Source of the DNA: Phormidium sp. SL48-SHIP
GTDB taxonomy: Bacteria > Cyanobacteriota > Cyanobacteriia > Cyanobacteriales > Geitlerinemataceae
Assembly (NCBI GenBank): GCA_004299065.1
Contig: SIHH01000002.1
Span: forward strand, 2,998 to 60,104
Direction: 5' to 3'
Length of the DNA: 57,107 bases
In this document: piece by piece, positions 27,099-35,580 of the stretch
Position numbering within the stretch: the first letter of the stretch is position 1
Layout of the letters: each line of letters begins with the position of its first letter
Notes under the pieces: model-generated
What the model was told of the DNA's origin: nothing
Databases searched by the model: none
What the model saw: the letters and a program-made list of their open reading frames with translations, nothing else
Position numbers and translations under genes: made by a program

Positions 27099-28322
27099 TT
27101 AGACATCAACCGGGTTATTTTGTAAAACTTTGCCAATTGACTCGACTAAATGTTCGGGATGAAAGGGCTTGGTTAGATAAAAGTTTACACCTAAGGTTTT
27201 GGCCCGGATGCGATCGAGAATCCCATCGCGACCGGTGAGCATAATAATCGGAATTTCCCGCAGTTGTCGCGATTGCCGCAGCATACTACAGAGTTCATAG
27301 CCATCGATGTCTGGCATATTGACATCCATCAAAATTGCCGCCGGTTTTTGTCGTACTAAGGCGGTCAGTGCCTGGGCTGGTTCGGTAATTCCTAAGACTT
27401 CATAGCCCGACAAACTTAGGATTCCTTTCACCTGTTTTTGAATAGTTTTACTATCATCAATACAGGCGATTAGGGGACGTGGTTCTGGTTTTTTGTCGGC
27501 TTTAGCCTTGGGCGCACCGGTTGTCCTTGATGAGTCGCTGGTTGATTGTTCCTGAATTTGTGTGACTAAAATTCCCTCATTCAGAAAGGGTTGTATCCAG
27601 GCCACCAGGGTTTGAACTGAGACTTTGAGTAACGTGGAAATTTCATAGAGGGAAAGCTGTTTACGAAAGATGCTGGCGGTGGCTTGAATCAGTTGATCTG
27701 GCTCATGACTCGATCGCACTGGGACCGGATTATGGTGACAGCAGGCTCGAAAACGGACTTGTTGCTGATCGGGCAAATAGAGATGGACAAAGGGAGAGGG
27801 AAGCTGTTTACGCCACTGTTGCCATTGAAGGGCCATCTGCCAGAGAGGGGCCGGAATCTCGGCTAAGGGGGTTTCCATTAACACGGGGTCAACTTTCGAC
27901 CCTTTGGAAAACTCAATTTCTGTCTCAGGAAGTGCTAAAACATGAACCAAGGCTTCGAGACTCAGTCGCATCAGTAATTGACGCAGTTTCGACATCGCGA
28001 GTCCTTGGCCATGCCACCAGCGACAGAGTTGAGGATATTCATTCTCGCGATCGCTAAATTCGAGTTTGGCGAGATTGGGTTGAATCGTCCGCACCAGACA
28101 TTGCAACCGTTCGGTTTTACCGTTGACGCTCGTGGCGTAGGTCAGTTTACCGGCTCGTAGAAACACCTGCCAACTGACCTGTGGATCTTGGGGATCGCCC
28201 ACGGTGAGACACCCAGAGACTTGCTTATTGACAAGATGCTTGATGGCTTTACGGGGATGCGTGACCGTGCGGGTGACACGTAACCCAGTATTACCGGTCT
28301 GAGGGGGAGAATTACCAGTCAT
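27099..28322 (-). CDS. PATAN-domain response regulator (PixG/PatA/HmpB-like)
   Basis: 407 residues from ATG 28322; a TTG at 28400 would add 26 residues and overlap the asnS end by 11 bases, so I prefer the ATG. The N-terminal half is a PATAN/DUF4388 domain (KAIKHLVNKQVSGCLTVGD, VFLRAGKLTYATSVNGKTER) with a winged-helix-like segment at about 245-270. The C-terminal half is a receiver with CIDDSKTIQ, ILMDVNMPDIDGYE (phospho-Asp), MLTGRD and LTKPFHPE. PATAN regulators set twitching direction and heterocyst pattern in cyanobacteria. It is the first gene of the motility operon, starting 67 bases after asnS. Confidence 0.88.
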   Translation of the reverse strand: MTGNSPPQTGNTGLRVTRTVTHPRKAIKHLVNKQVSGCLTVGDPQDPQVSWQVFLRAGKLTYATSVNGKTERLQCLVRTIQPNLAKLEFSDRENEYPQLCRWWHGQGLAMSKLRQLLMRLSLEALVHVLALPETEIEFSKGSKVDPVLMETPLAEIPAPLWQMALQWQQWRKQLPSPFVHLYLPDQQQVRFRACCHHNPVPVRSSHEPDQLIQATASIFRKQLSLYEISTLLKVSVQTLVAWIQPFLNEGILVTQIQEQSTSDSSRTTGAPKAKADKKPEPRPLIACIDDSKTIQKQVKGILSLSGYEVLGITEPAQALTALVRQKPAAILMDVNMPDIDGYELCSMLRQSRQLREIPIIMLTGRDGILDRIRAKTLGVNFYLTKPFHPEHLVESIGKVLQNNPVDV

Positions 28323-28389
28323 GGTTGCTGTGAACAGTTGACAGTTAGGAGAGCGGCGCGATACAGGCTCAATAAAGGGGTCGAGAGGG

Positions 28390-29781
28390 TTAAAAATCAA
28401 TGCTCATCGGCGATCGCGGGAAAGGAATCACATCGCGAATGTTCGTCATCCCGGTGATCAGTTGCACTAAACGCTCAAATCCGAGTCCGAACCCAGCATG
28501 AGGAACGGTTCCGTAGCGTCGTAAGTCAAGATACCACCAGTAGTCCTGTTCATCTAAGCCGCTGGCGTGCAGACGTTGCTGTAACCGGTCCAGCCGCTCT
28601 TCACGTTGGGAACCGCCGATAATTTCTCCGATTTGAGGGGCCAGGACATCCATGGCGGCTACGGTGTTTCCATCGTCGTTGGCCCGCATATAAAAGGCTT
28701 TGATGCCGATGGGATAGTCGTAAACGATGACGGGTTTACCGATCAGCTCTTCGGTGAGATACCGCTCATGTTCTGATTGTAAGTCCATCCCCCATTCGAC
28801 GGGAAATTCAAAGGCTTTGTTGGCTTGTTGGAGTTTTGCGATCGCCTCGCTATAGGTTAAACGCTCAAAGTTACTGTTAATGATGCCATCGGCGCGGCTG
28901 AGAACGGTCGGATCGATACGTTTATTGAAAAATTCGAGGTCTTCGGGACAGGTGTTGAGAACGGCGTTGACGATAAATTTGAGAAAGTCCTCGGCTAAGT
29001 CCATGTCTTGGCTGAGGTCACAGAAGGCCATTTCTGGCTCAATCATCCAAAATTCAGCCAGGTGACGGGAGGTGTTGGAGTTTTCAGCGCGGAAGGTGGG
29101 ACCGAAGGTGTAGACGTCGCGCAAGGCCGAGGCCATGACTTCGGCTTCGAGTTGTCCGCTGACGGTGAGATAGGCGGGTTTCCCAAAAAAGTCTTGACGG
29201 TAATCGACGCTCTGGTTTTCGGTTTTGGGAACGTTGGCTAGGTCGAATTGGGTGACGCTGAAGAGTTCTCCGGCGCCTTCGCAATCGCTACTGGTGAGGA
29301 TTGGGGTGTGAATCCAGAGAAATCCTCGTTCTTGGAAGAATTGATGGACGGCGTTGGCGGCGCTGTTGCGGACTCGGAAGACGGCGCCGAGGGTGTTGGT
29401 GCGCGATCGCAGGTGCGCGATGCTACGCAGAAACTCGAAGGAGTGGCGTTTTTTCTGGAGCGGGTAGGTTTCGCTATCAACGCCGCCGTAGAGGTGAATC
29501 TGTTGGGCCTGGAGTTCGAGCCGTTGACCTTTGGCGGGGGAGTCGACGAGGGTTCCTCTGACTTCGACGGAGGCGCCGGTATTGAGCTGTTTGATGAGGT
29601 TGGGGTAATCGGGACGTTCTGGAGCGATGACCACTTGTAGGTTGGCCAGGGCCGAGCCGTCGTTAACTTCAACAAAGCTAAAGTTTTTGAGTTCCCGTTT
29701 GGTGCGAATCCAGCCTCGAACAATCACGGTCTCGTCGGGATGACCGTGGCGTAAGATATCCAGAATTTTGCGGTGTTCCAT
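28390..29781 (-). CDS. asnS: Asparaginyl-tRNA synthetase
   Basis: 463 residues, normal length. It charges tRNA-Asn in the cytoplasm. The OB-fold anticodon domain ([21 protein letters not shown]) is followed by class II motifs: motif 2 [21 protein letters not shown] and motif 3 [15 protein letters not shown], ending [11 protein letters not shown]. The C-terminus borders the PATAN regulator gene on the same strand, so read-through into the motility operon is possible. Confidence 0.97.
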   Translation of the reverse strand: MEHRKILDILRHGHPDETVIVRGWIRTKRELKNFSFVEVNDGSALANLQVVIAPERPDYPNLIKQLNTGASVEVRGTLVDSPAKGQRLELQAQQIHLYGGVDSETYPLQKKRHSFEFLRSIAHLRSRTNTLGAVFRVRNSAANAVHQFFQERGFLWIHTPILTSSDCEGAGELFSVTQFDLANVPKTENQSVDYRQDFFGKPAYLTVSGQLEAEVMASALRDVYTFGPTFRAENSNTSRHLAEFWMIEPEMAFCDLSQDMDLAEDFLKFIVNAVLNTCPEDLEFFNKRIDPTVLSRADGIINSNFERLTYSEAIAKLQQANKAFEFPVEWGMDLQSEHERYLTEELIGKPVIVYDYPIGIKAFYMRANDDGNTVAAMDVLAPQIGEIIGGSQREERLDRLQQRLHASGLDEQDYWWYLDLRRYGTVPHAGFGLGFERLVQLITGMTNIRDVIPFPRSPMSIDF

Positions 29782-29804
29782 AGCTTAAGCGGTGGCGGCG
29801 TCTC

Positions 29805-30116
29805 TTAACTGGCACATGATTTCAATATCCAGCCTACAACAATGCCTAAGCCTAGGAAGCGTACCGCCTGCCAAAATGGCTCTCGTAATTCTCGCCAGGA
29901 GAACAGTTGACTCTCAAGACGCAGTTCGAGGTCTTGGAGTTGCTGTTGAATCTGTTGTAATTGTTGCTGTAGGGTTTGTTGTTGTTGGCGATCGCCTTTG
30001 ACTTGTTCGTAGCGCTCTCGAAACTCCTCGAAGGCGCGTTCGAGGGCCTGAAGTTCCTGTTCAAGCTCGGGATTGGGGGGTGAGGGGTCGCTGCGGCGAT
30101 CGGGATTTGAGGACAT
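29805..30116 (-). CDS. Small coiled-coil membrane protein, hypothetical
   Basis: 103 residues from ATG 30116 (an upstream in-frame start at 30212 would add 32 residues that look like untranslated sequence). A long Gln/Glu-rich coiled coil (about 20-75, with LQQQLQQIQQQLQDLELRL) leads to one C-terminal membrane helix (FWQAVRFLGLGIVVGWILKS). It resembles a family of conserved tail-anchored cyanobacterial proteins without assigned function. It ends 23 bases upstream of asnS on the same strand. Confidence 0.6.
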   Translation of the reverse strand: MSSNPDRRSDPSPPNPELEQELQALERAFEEFRERYEQVKGDRQQQQTLQQQLQQIQQQLQDLELRLESQLFSWRELREPFWQAVRFLGLGIVVGWILKSCAS

Positions 30117-30420
30117 GGATTTGAGGATGTGGGGAGACTCAGCAGAAGTTCCACGGATAACTCGGGGTTGGGGAATCGAGAATCCTCGCCATTTACAGTC
30201 GAGGATTGGCAAGGCTTAATCGTTCTTTTAATTGTTTAATCGTATTATGACAGTATTTTGATTTGATAGTTAAGCTGTTTAAGCCTTAGGTGACGGGCCT
30301 CCCATCTACGAAGAGCAAAAAGTGGACAAGTTCTAGGGTCTTTTGCCGGCTCCCCTGTTCTAAATGCCTAGGAAAATGTCAAAATGGGGAAGAACGACCC
30401 TTTGCGCTTCTGAATTCGTT

Positions 30421-30705
30421 ATGACTGTATCTCCTTCAACCGTGACCCCCACAACCCCCCTAGAGGAGTTGGACACATTGCAATTAGCCCAGGCCCTGGC
30501 TGAGCGTCTGGCCATTCCTGAGCGAGATTGGCATCGTCTCAAGTCTAATCGCTCTGTTCGCGCCCAGGAGCAACTGGCGGCGGCACTTGTGTTTTTACTC
30601 AAGAATCACCCTGAAGAGGCTCTACCCCGCCTAGAATACGCCGTTGGTTGGCTGAATCGCTCGATTTCGGCGCCCCCTTGTCCTCAACATGGCGATCGCC
30701 GTTAA
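30421..30705 (+). CDS. DUF6439 family protein
   Basis: 94 residues from ATG 30421; an in-frame ATG at 30364 gives a less family-like N-terminus. The conserved cyanobacterial pattern is visible: LQLAQALAERLAIPERDWHRL, RAQEQLAAALVFLLK and AVGWLNRSISAPPCP. Helical and soluble, function unknown. The gene ends 21 bases before the convergent ATPase-like gene. Confidence 0.75.
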   Translation: MTVSPSTVTPTTPLEELDTLQLAQALAERLAIPERDWHRLKSNRSVRAQEQLAAALVFLLKNHPEEALPRLEYAVGWLNRSISAPPCPQHGDRR

Positions 30706-30726
30706 GGGGTCAGCCTCACATCATCT

Positions 30727-31185
30727 TTAATCATCAAGACGACGTCGGGTTTTGGGGATACATTTCCCCAGATGCAACTCCCGCTGGTGCGGATACCATT
30801 CCACCCGATCAAAGATTTGCCGGAGGATGTAAAAGCCTCGCCCACATTCGGAGGTATCCTCGGGCAAGTCGTGGTTAATGCGCTCGCAGCAGCATTGTCC
30901 AAAGGGTTCGGCTCCCTGATCACAAATCGTCCACCAATACACGTCTTTGCTCGCCCAGAAGCGAACGGCAACCGTTTTCTCGGTATCGAGTTGGTTGCCG
31001 TGGGTGGCGGCGTTGACAAGCGCTTCTTGAAGCCCCAAACGAAGTTCAGGCTCCAAATCCGGAGGGATTTCACTGAGAAGAAGGTCAAGAATTGGACACA
31101 GATAAAGCGTCGAAGCAAAACTGATTGTCCCTTGGCAACGCCCACTCGTCGGTGACAGGGGAAGAGCCATTACTGAAAAAACCAT
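30727..31185 (-). CDS. RsbW-like anti-sigma/ATP-binding protein
   Basis: 152 residues. A GHKL-type ATPase core: LGLQEALVNAATHGNQLD (N box), WWTICDQGAEPF (G1-like) and ECGRGFYILRQIFDRVEW (G2-like). This matches the RsbW/SpoIIAB-like histidine-kinase ATPase family, which phosphorylates anti-anti-sigma factors; cyanobacteria use such modules in partner-switching stress control. No sigma factor or STAS partner is adjacent. The start at 31185 has an upstream GAGAGA on the coding strand; ATG 31170 is the alternative. Confidence 0.78.
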   Translation of the reverse strand: MVFSVMALPLSPTSGRCQGTISFASTLYLCPILDLLLSEIPPDLEPELRLGLQEALVNAATHGNQLDTEKTVAVRFWASKDVYWWTICDQGAEPFGQCCCERINHDLPEDTSECGRGFYILRQIFDRVEWYPHQRELHLGKCIPKTRRRLDD

Positions 31186-31554
31186 GGATCTCTCAGCTTA
31201 ATAGAGGTTTACAAGGTCTAAGTGATAGGGTCATGGGAGTTACCGCATTTATCCAACGCTAATGCTTTTATTCTAGCGAAATCTTCCCAGAAATCGTCAA
31301 AAAATGCAAGTCGACTGTCTTTGAACCCCTCATCGGCACCCTGCAAATTAAGCGGCTCTTACCAGCATAACCGAGAGGATGCAGGCCGGTAGAATCGCAA
31401 AACCGCCGGGAAACTCCTCTTGAAACTTGAGTCTGCTTGATGGGAAATCGGGAGCTTGATTTGGTTAGAATGCAGAACCGGAACGGCATTTTTTCGGGTG
31501 ATTAGCCGGGTGATTCGGCAGGTTATTACTGTTTGTCAAGGGAGTTCAGAGATC
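31186..31554. other. Divergent intergenic region
   Basis: About 370 bases between the RsbW-like gene and the flavoprotein gene, which read away from each other. A small palindrome (CGCTA...TAGCG near 31257-31278) is the only structure noted. I checked for SRP RNA, tRNA and RNase P cores and saw none. It should contain two promoters, which I cannot place. Confidence 0.35.
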
Positions 31555-32784
31555 ATGTCATTGGATTATGACGTTATTGTGTGTGGGGGAGGGCCATCCG
31601 GCGCCACGGCAGCCATTGAGGCGGCTGAAGCCGGATTGCGGGTTGCTCTACTCGAAAAGCAGCGATACCCCCGTCATAAGCCCTGTGGTGGGGGGATGCC
31701 AATGCGGGTGGGAACCTGGCTTCCTGGGGGCATTCCTGAGGGGGTGGTGGAAACGTCAGTTCGCTATCTCTATCACACTTGGAAGTTCCAAGAAGGGCAT
31801 TTGGGGGCGGTTGGTCCCTCAGAACCCTCAGACCCCTCATCGGCGTCGTCTTTGGCGTTGTGGATGGTGCAACGCCCCGAGTTTGATAATGCTCTCGTGA
31901 TGCAGGCGCAACAGGCGGGGGCTGTGGTCAAGGATGGGTTGGTGGTGCGATCGCTGACCCGAGATGCCGATGGCGTGACGGTGAAGGCGTCGGGTTTGGG
32001 GGATGGTCGTCGGATCACCTGGAGCGCGCGCTCGCCTCATGTCATCGGCGCCGATGGGGCGAATGGGGTGGTGGCGAAGGCGGTGAAGCTGCGATCGCGG
32101 CGGCGTTTGGCCTTTGCCCTGGAAACGGAACTCCCTCATCACTGGGAGTCGGGCCATCCCTATCTACGGCCTGATGTCGCCCATTTAGAGTATGGCGCGG
32201 TTCGCCGAGGCTATGGCTGGATTTTTCCCAAGGCGGAGAGCCTGAATATCGGGGCCGGGGTGTTTTATCCCCATAGGGGCCAACAGGGCAATTTCCGGAG
32301 CTTACGGGAGGAGCTAGAACAGGTGATTGAGGGCTATTATCGCCAATTTGACCTCAATCCGAGCCGAGAGCGGTTTCCTCTCTATGCTCACCCCCTGCCG
32401 CTATGGCAGGGACGGGAACCTCGACAGACCCCTGGAGGACAGGTTTTATTGGTAGGAGATGCTGCGGGATTGGTGAATCCCTTTTTTGGTGATGGAATTT
32501 TGCATGGGATCAAAAGTGGTGCGATCGCCGCCGGGGCGATCGCCAGCCAACAGGCCCATGACTACAGTCGCATCCTCCATCAGGAGGTGGCCCTCAACTT
32601 TGATGCCGCGCGACTACTGGCGGGATTTTTCTATCGCTTTCCTCACTGGTGTTTCACCCACGTCGTTCAGCGCCCTGACGGAACCGAAGTGGCCGCCCGG
32701 CTCCTAGCCGGAGATTTGACATTTTCGCGAGTCTCCGGACGCTTTGCCCAATACGTTGGACGCCAACTCCTCAAGAGAGCCTAA
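31555..32784 (+). CDS. Geranylgeranyl-reductase family FAD-dependent oxidoreductase
   Basis: 409 residues from ATG 31555; the upstream in-frame extension (31456) does not look like the family. The N-terminal Rossmann motif VIVCGGGPSGATAAIEAAEA binds FAD, followed by YPRHKPCGGGMPMRV, typical of the geranylgeranyl-reductase family, and LLVGDAAGLVNPFFGDGI, the second FAD-contact motif. Such enzymes reduce isoprenoid chains of chlorophyll, tocopherol or archaeal-type lipids. Canonical ChlP is more conserved, so this is probably a paralogue of unknown substrate. Its terminal motif FARYVGRQLLKR is hydrophilic, suggesting peripheral membrane attachment at most. Confidence 0.85.
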   Translation: MSLDYDVIVCGGGPSGATAAIEAAEAGLRVALLEKQRYPRHKPCGGGMPMRVGTWLPGGIPEGVVETSVRYLYHTWKFQEGHLGAVGPSEPSDPSSASSLALWMVQRPEFDNALVMQAQQAGAVVKDGLVVRSLTRDADGVTVKASGLGDGRRITWSARSPHVIGADGANGVVAKAVKLRSRRRLAFALETELPHHWESGHPYLRPDVAHLEYGAVRRGYGWIFPKAESLNIGAGVFYPHRGQQGNFRSLREELEQVIEGYYRQFDLNPSRERFPLYAHPLPLWQGREPRQTPGGQVLLVGDAAGLVNPFFGDGILHGIKSGAIAAGAIASQQAHDYSRILHQEVALNFDAARLLAGFFYRFPHWCFTHVVQRPDGTEVAARLLAGDLTFSRVSGRFAQYVGRQLLKRA

Positions 32785-33079
32785 TCTCGGGGCTTGCACC
32801 TTGAGTCTCTTCCAGGCGGCTATGACCGTCGATCCTCAAAATGCCGCAAATTCTACCACAAAACTCTAAAAACAGGATGGAGGGAGGAACCCCCTACGTG
32901 GCAATTCAATCTACAATTGATTCAGATCAACTTAGTCTTCAAGGCCTCGTTCGGCAAGGGCGAACCGTCACAAGACTGTTACGAAGCGGCTGAAGCTCAA
33001 GAGTTCAACGGGGGAGTTATGGATAAGTTACCCGTTAGCGTTGACATTTTGACCACTTCATCGTTTACCACTATCACTC

Positions 33080-34588
33080 ATGCACTTTAGTATCGTCATC
33101 ACCACCTACAACCGTTTAGACCTTCTCAAACGAGCGATCGATAGTAGTTTAGCGCAATCGTCTCCTTGTGAAGTTGTAGTGGTCGATGACTGTTCAACTG
33201 ATGGAACTGAGGCGTACATAAAAGACTTACAGCAGCATCTGATCACCCAAGAAGATTATCGCCTCCTCTATCACCGCAATGAAACAAACTCCGGTCATTC
33301 AGCCAGTATGAATATCGGGGTTAACCGAGCCTCAGGAACCTGGATTAAACCCCTCGATGACGATGACTACCTAGCTCCCCACTGCATCCAAACCCTATGG
33401 CGTGCCATTCAAAGTCATCCAAAGGCTGTTATTTGTTCCTCTCAAGCCGATCAAGTTGATCCCCAAGGGATTGTGCTTCATCGAACTCCCCGTGCTGGCC
33501 CTGGAAAAGCCTTTGTCATTCCTCAAGAAGATATCCATTATGGGATGCTCCTAGAAATTGTCCCCTTTGGAACTCCAGTTCAGGTCGCCTTTCGTCGCAG
33601 CGCCTTTTTAGAAGTCGGGGGCTGGGATTCTCAATTTGACGGAAACTGCGATGATATTGACTCTTGGATCAAAATTGCCACCTTGGGCGATGCAATTTTC
33701 ATCAATGACTGTCTAGCCTATCGAACAATCTGGGAGGGGGCATTAAATCATAAAATATCGCTCCAGAAGCGACTGGACACCAATATTTTAATGAAAAAAA
33801 AGATCTATGCCTGTGTCGATTCGAGATATCAGCCCTCGATCCCTAAGCTAGATCATGTTATTGCCTATTTGCGTCTTCATTGGGCCGGGGTGGCTTTAAA
33901 GCAAAAGCAGTTTCGGGATGTCCTATCAATTCTCTCCTTTGCCATCTTCTGTTTTCCCGCCTGGGAGTTATTAGTGCGTGCGGTCTTGTTTCGTCAAAGT
34001 CCTTGGCTGTCTCGCAGCGGCTGGTTTAAAGAGCATCCTTTCCGGACTCCGGGACAAGTGTTGTCAAAAGATGCCCAAAAATCCTTAGCTCATCAGGTTA
34101 GACTGGAGTCTGCTCGCTACAGTTTCCAACTTCAGCAAAGCTGGTTGGAGTTTAAAAAACGACAATGGAAAACAGGCTGGGCCTTGGGTCGCCATGCTCT
34201 CATCAAACTCTTGAAAGCTCCCGTATCGCACCAACTCTCCTCGCGCTGGAACATTCGTAAAATTCCGCTACATCAACAGGCCAGTGCTAATGCCAGTTTA
34301 CTCGAAGATATTTATGATATTCTGCAACAAAAATATGAATCACGCATTCCCGATTTAAAAGTCTTGCAACATTATCTGCATTTACGTTGGAGCTGGGCGG
34401 CACTGAAGCAAGGTAAACTCTGCACGGGGCTGAAAATTGCTCTTCCTGCCGTCTTCGATCTAAAAGCTTGGCAGACTTGGCTAAAAATTGTACGCTTGCA
34501 ACATCAACAAGAGCGTCATAACTCCGTGCGGCGGCAGGTGATTGATACCCTCGATGATCCTCAAGATGATTCTCCCGCTAAGTCTTAA
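33080..34588 (+). CDS. Family 2 glycosyltransferase with duplicated C-terminal module
   Basis: 502 residues. A GT-A catalytic domain fills the first 220 residues: SIVITTYNRLDLLKRAIDS, VVVDDCSTDGTE, and the metal-binding KPLDDDDYLAP. It transfers a sugar to an unknown acceptor in cell-surface polysaccharide or protein glycosylation. The C-terminal half contains two copies of a module of about 65 residues (238-303 and 407-475), each with a basic Y-x-R-I-P-L-x-V start, an LHL/RLHWAGVALKQ core and a PAWxxxV end. The family C-terminus is usually shorter. It stands alone, in line with the YtxH gene. Confidence 0.85.
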   Translation: MHFSIVITTYNRLDLLKRAIDSSLAQSSPCEVVVVDDCSTDGTEAYIKDLQQHLITQEDYRLLYHRNETNSGHSASMNIGVNRASGTWIKPLDDDDYLAPHCIQTLWRAIQSHPKAVICSSQADQVDPQGIVLHRTPRAGPGKAFVIPQEDIHYGMLLEIVPFGTPVQVAFRRSAFLEVGGWDSQFDGNCDDIDSWIKIATLGDAIFINDCLAYRTIWEGALNHKISLQKRLDTNILMKKKIYACVDSRYQPSIPKLDHVIAYLRLHWAGVALKQKQFRDVLSILSFAIFCFPAWELLVRAVLFRQSPWLSRSGWFKEHPFRTPGQVLSKDAQKSLAHQVRLESARYSFQLQQSWLEFKKRQWKTGWALGRHALIKLLKAPVSHQLSSRWNIRKIPLHQQASANASLLEDIYDILQQKYESRIPDLKVLQHYLHLRWSWAALKQGKLCTGLKIALPAVFDLKAWQTWLKIVRLQHQQERHNSVRRQVIDTLDDPQDDSPAKS

Positions 34589-34699
34589 GGAGACTAAGGT
34601 GGGGGGACTGGGGCGATCGCCCGCTCGACTGGGCCAGCCTGTTCATGGCACTCAATGTCACAATACATCCAGAGCCAACCTTGATACCCTACTGTGATT

Positions 34700-35059
34700 A
34701 TGTCGAACACTCGTAGCAGCACATTTCTTGGAGGACTCCTCATCGGTACCGCCATCGGGGCGGTCAGTGGCATTCTCTTGGCCCCCAAGTCCGGTAAAGA
34801 AACTCGTCGTATGGTCAACAAATCCTTGCAAGCGATGCCCGAATTAGCCGAAGATATTTCTTCAAATGTGCAATTACAAGCCGATCGCCTCTCGGAAACC
34901 AGCTTACGCAACTGGGAAGCGACGCTGAAACGATTGCGCGAGGCGATCGCCGCCGGTGTCGCTGCCTCGCAATTGGAACAGGAACGCCTACGCCTGGCCA
35001 GTTCCGATGACGATTCCTCTGCTTCTGTGACTGATCGCATAACCCAGCCCCGTGAGTGA
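34700..35059 (+). CDS. YtxH domain membrane protein
   Basis: 119 residues from ATG 34700 (a GTG two codons upstream is less likely). The YtxH motif FLGGLLIGTAIGAVSGILLAPKSGKETR forms one membrane segment, followed by an amphipathic helical region. General-stress family with unclear function. Its stop overlaps the GTG start of the next gene by eight bases, so the two are translationally coupled. Confidence 0.82.
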   Translation: MSNTRSSTFLGGLLIGTAIGAVSGILLAPKSGKETRRMVNKSLQAMPELAEDISSNVQLQADRLSETSLRNWEATLKRLREAIAAGVAASQLEQERLRLASSDDDSSASVTDRITQPRE

Positions 35060-35438
35060 CCCCATTTTTTGGTTAGGACTATCTGTTGGCCTGGTGGCCG
35101 TGAGTCTTCTGACTGTGTTGTTAGCCTTGCTACCCGCAGTTGGGGAACTGCAACGCGCTGCTCGTAGTGTCGAAAAACTGGCGGACACCCTCTCCCGAGA
35201 TTTACCGCCAACCCTCGATGCGTTGCGTTTGACAGGACTCGAACTCGGCGAACTCTCTGATGATGTCAGTTCCAGCGTCAAGAATGCCGGAGAGGTTGTC
35301 GAACAAGTCAATCAAAGCGTCACTGGAGTCCGCAAACGCGCCCAATGGCTGCGCGGCACAACTCGCAGCCTCAGCAGTGGCGTTCGCACCGCCTGGACCG
35401 TGTGGCGCAATCCCTCGGCACTGCGCCAAGATGATTGA
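35052..35438 (+). CDS. DUF948 family membrane protein
   Basis: 128 residues, GTG start at 35052 inside the YtxH 3' end. An N-terminal membrane helix (FWLGLSVGLVAVSLLTVLLALL) precedes a long amphipathic coiled region typical of DUF948 proteins (SVEKLADTLSRDLPPTLDAL). YtxH-DUF948 pairs are commonly adjacent in bacteria, supporting joint function in the cell envelope or stress response, but the role is unknown. Confidence 0.8.
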   Translation: MSDPIFWLGLSVGLVAVSLLTVLLALLPAVGELQRAARSVEKLADTLSRDLPPTLDALRLTGLELGELSDDVSSSVKNAGEVVEQVNQSVTGVRKRAQWLRGTTRSLSSGVRTAWTVWRNPSALRQDD

Positions 35439-35580
35439 GTCTCCGATGGTTATTCACGGGCCGTTCATCGTCGATCGCGTTTTGGCTGTTCCGCTGTTCC
35501 CCCTCTGGCCATCCCCAACCCAGTGGGGTTAAGAACGGGTTGTGTTGCCTGTCGCCTTCTTGCCCCTTGCCTTTTTCCCT

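Noticed and set aside
28323-28400. TTG start of the PATAN regulator inside asnS
   Set aside because: The extra 26 residues are not family-like, and a standard ATG lies at 28322 right before the conserved domain.
31186-31554. Structural RNA gene (SRP RNA, tRNA or RNase P) in the divergent gap
   Set aside because: Core motifs of these RNAs were not found by eye.
32794-33090. 98-codon frame between the flavoprotein and glycosyltransferase genes
   Set aside because: It overlaps the glycosyltransferase start, lacks recognisable motifs and has unusual composition; the gap of about 295 bases seems non-coding.
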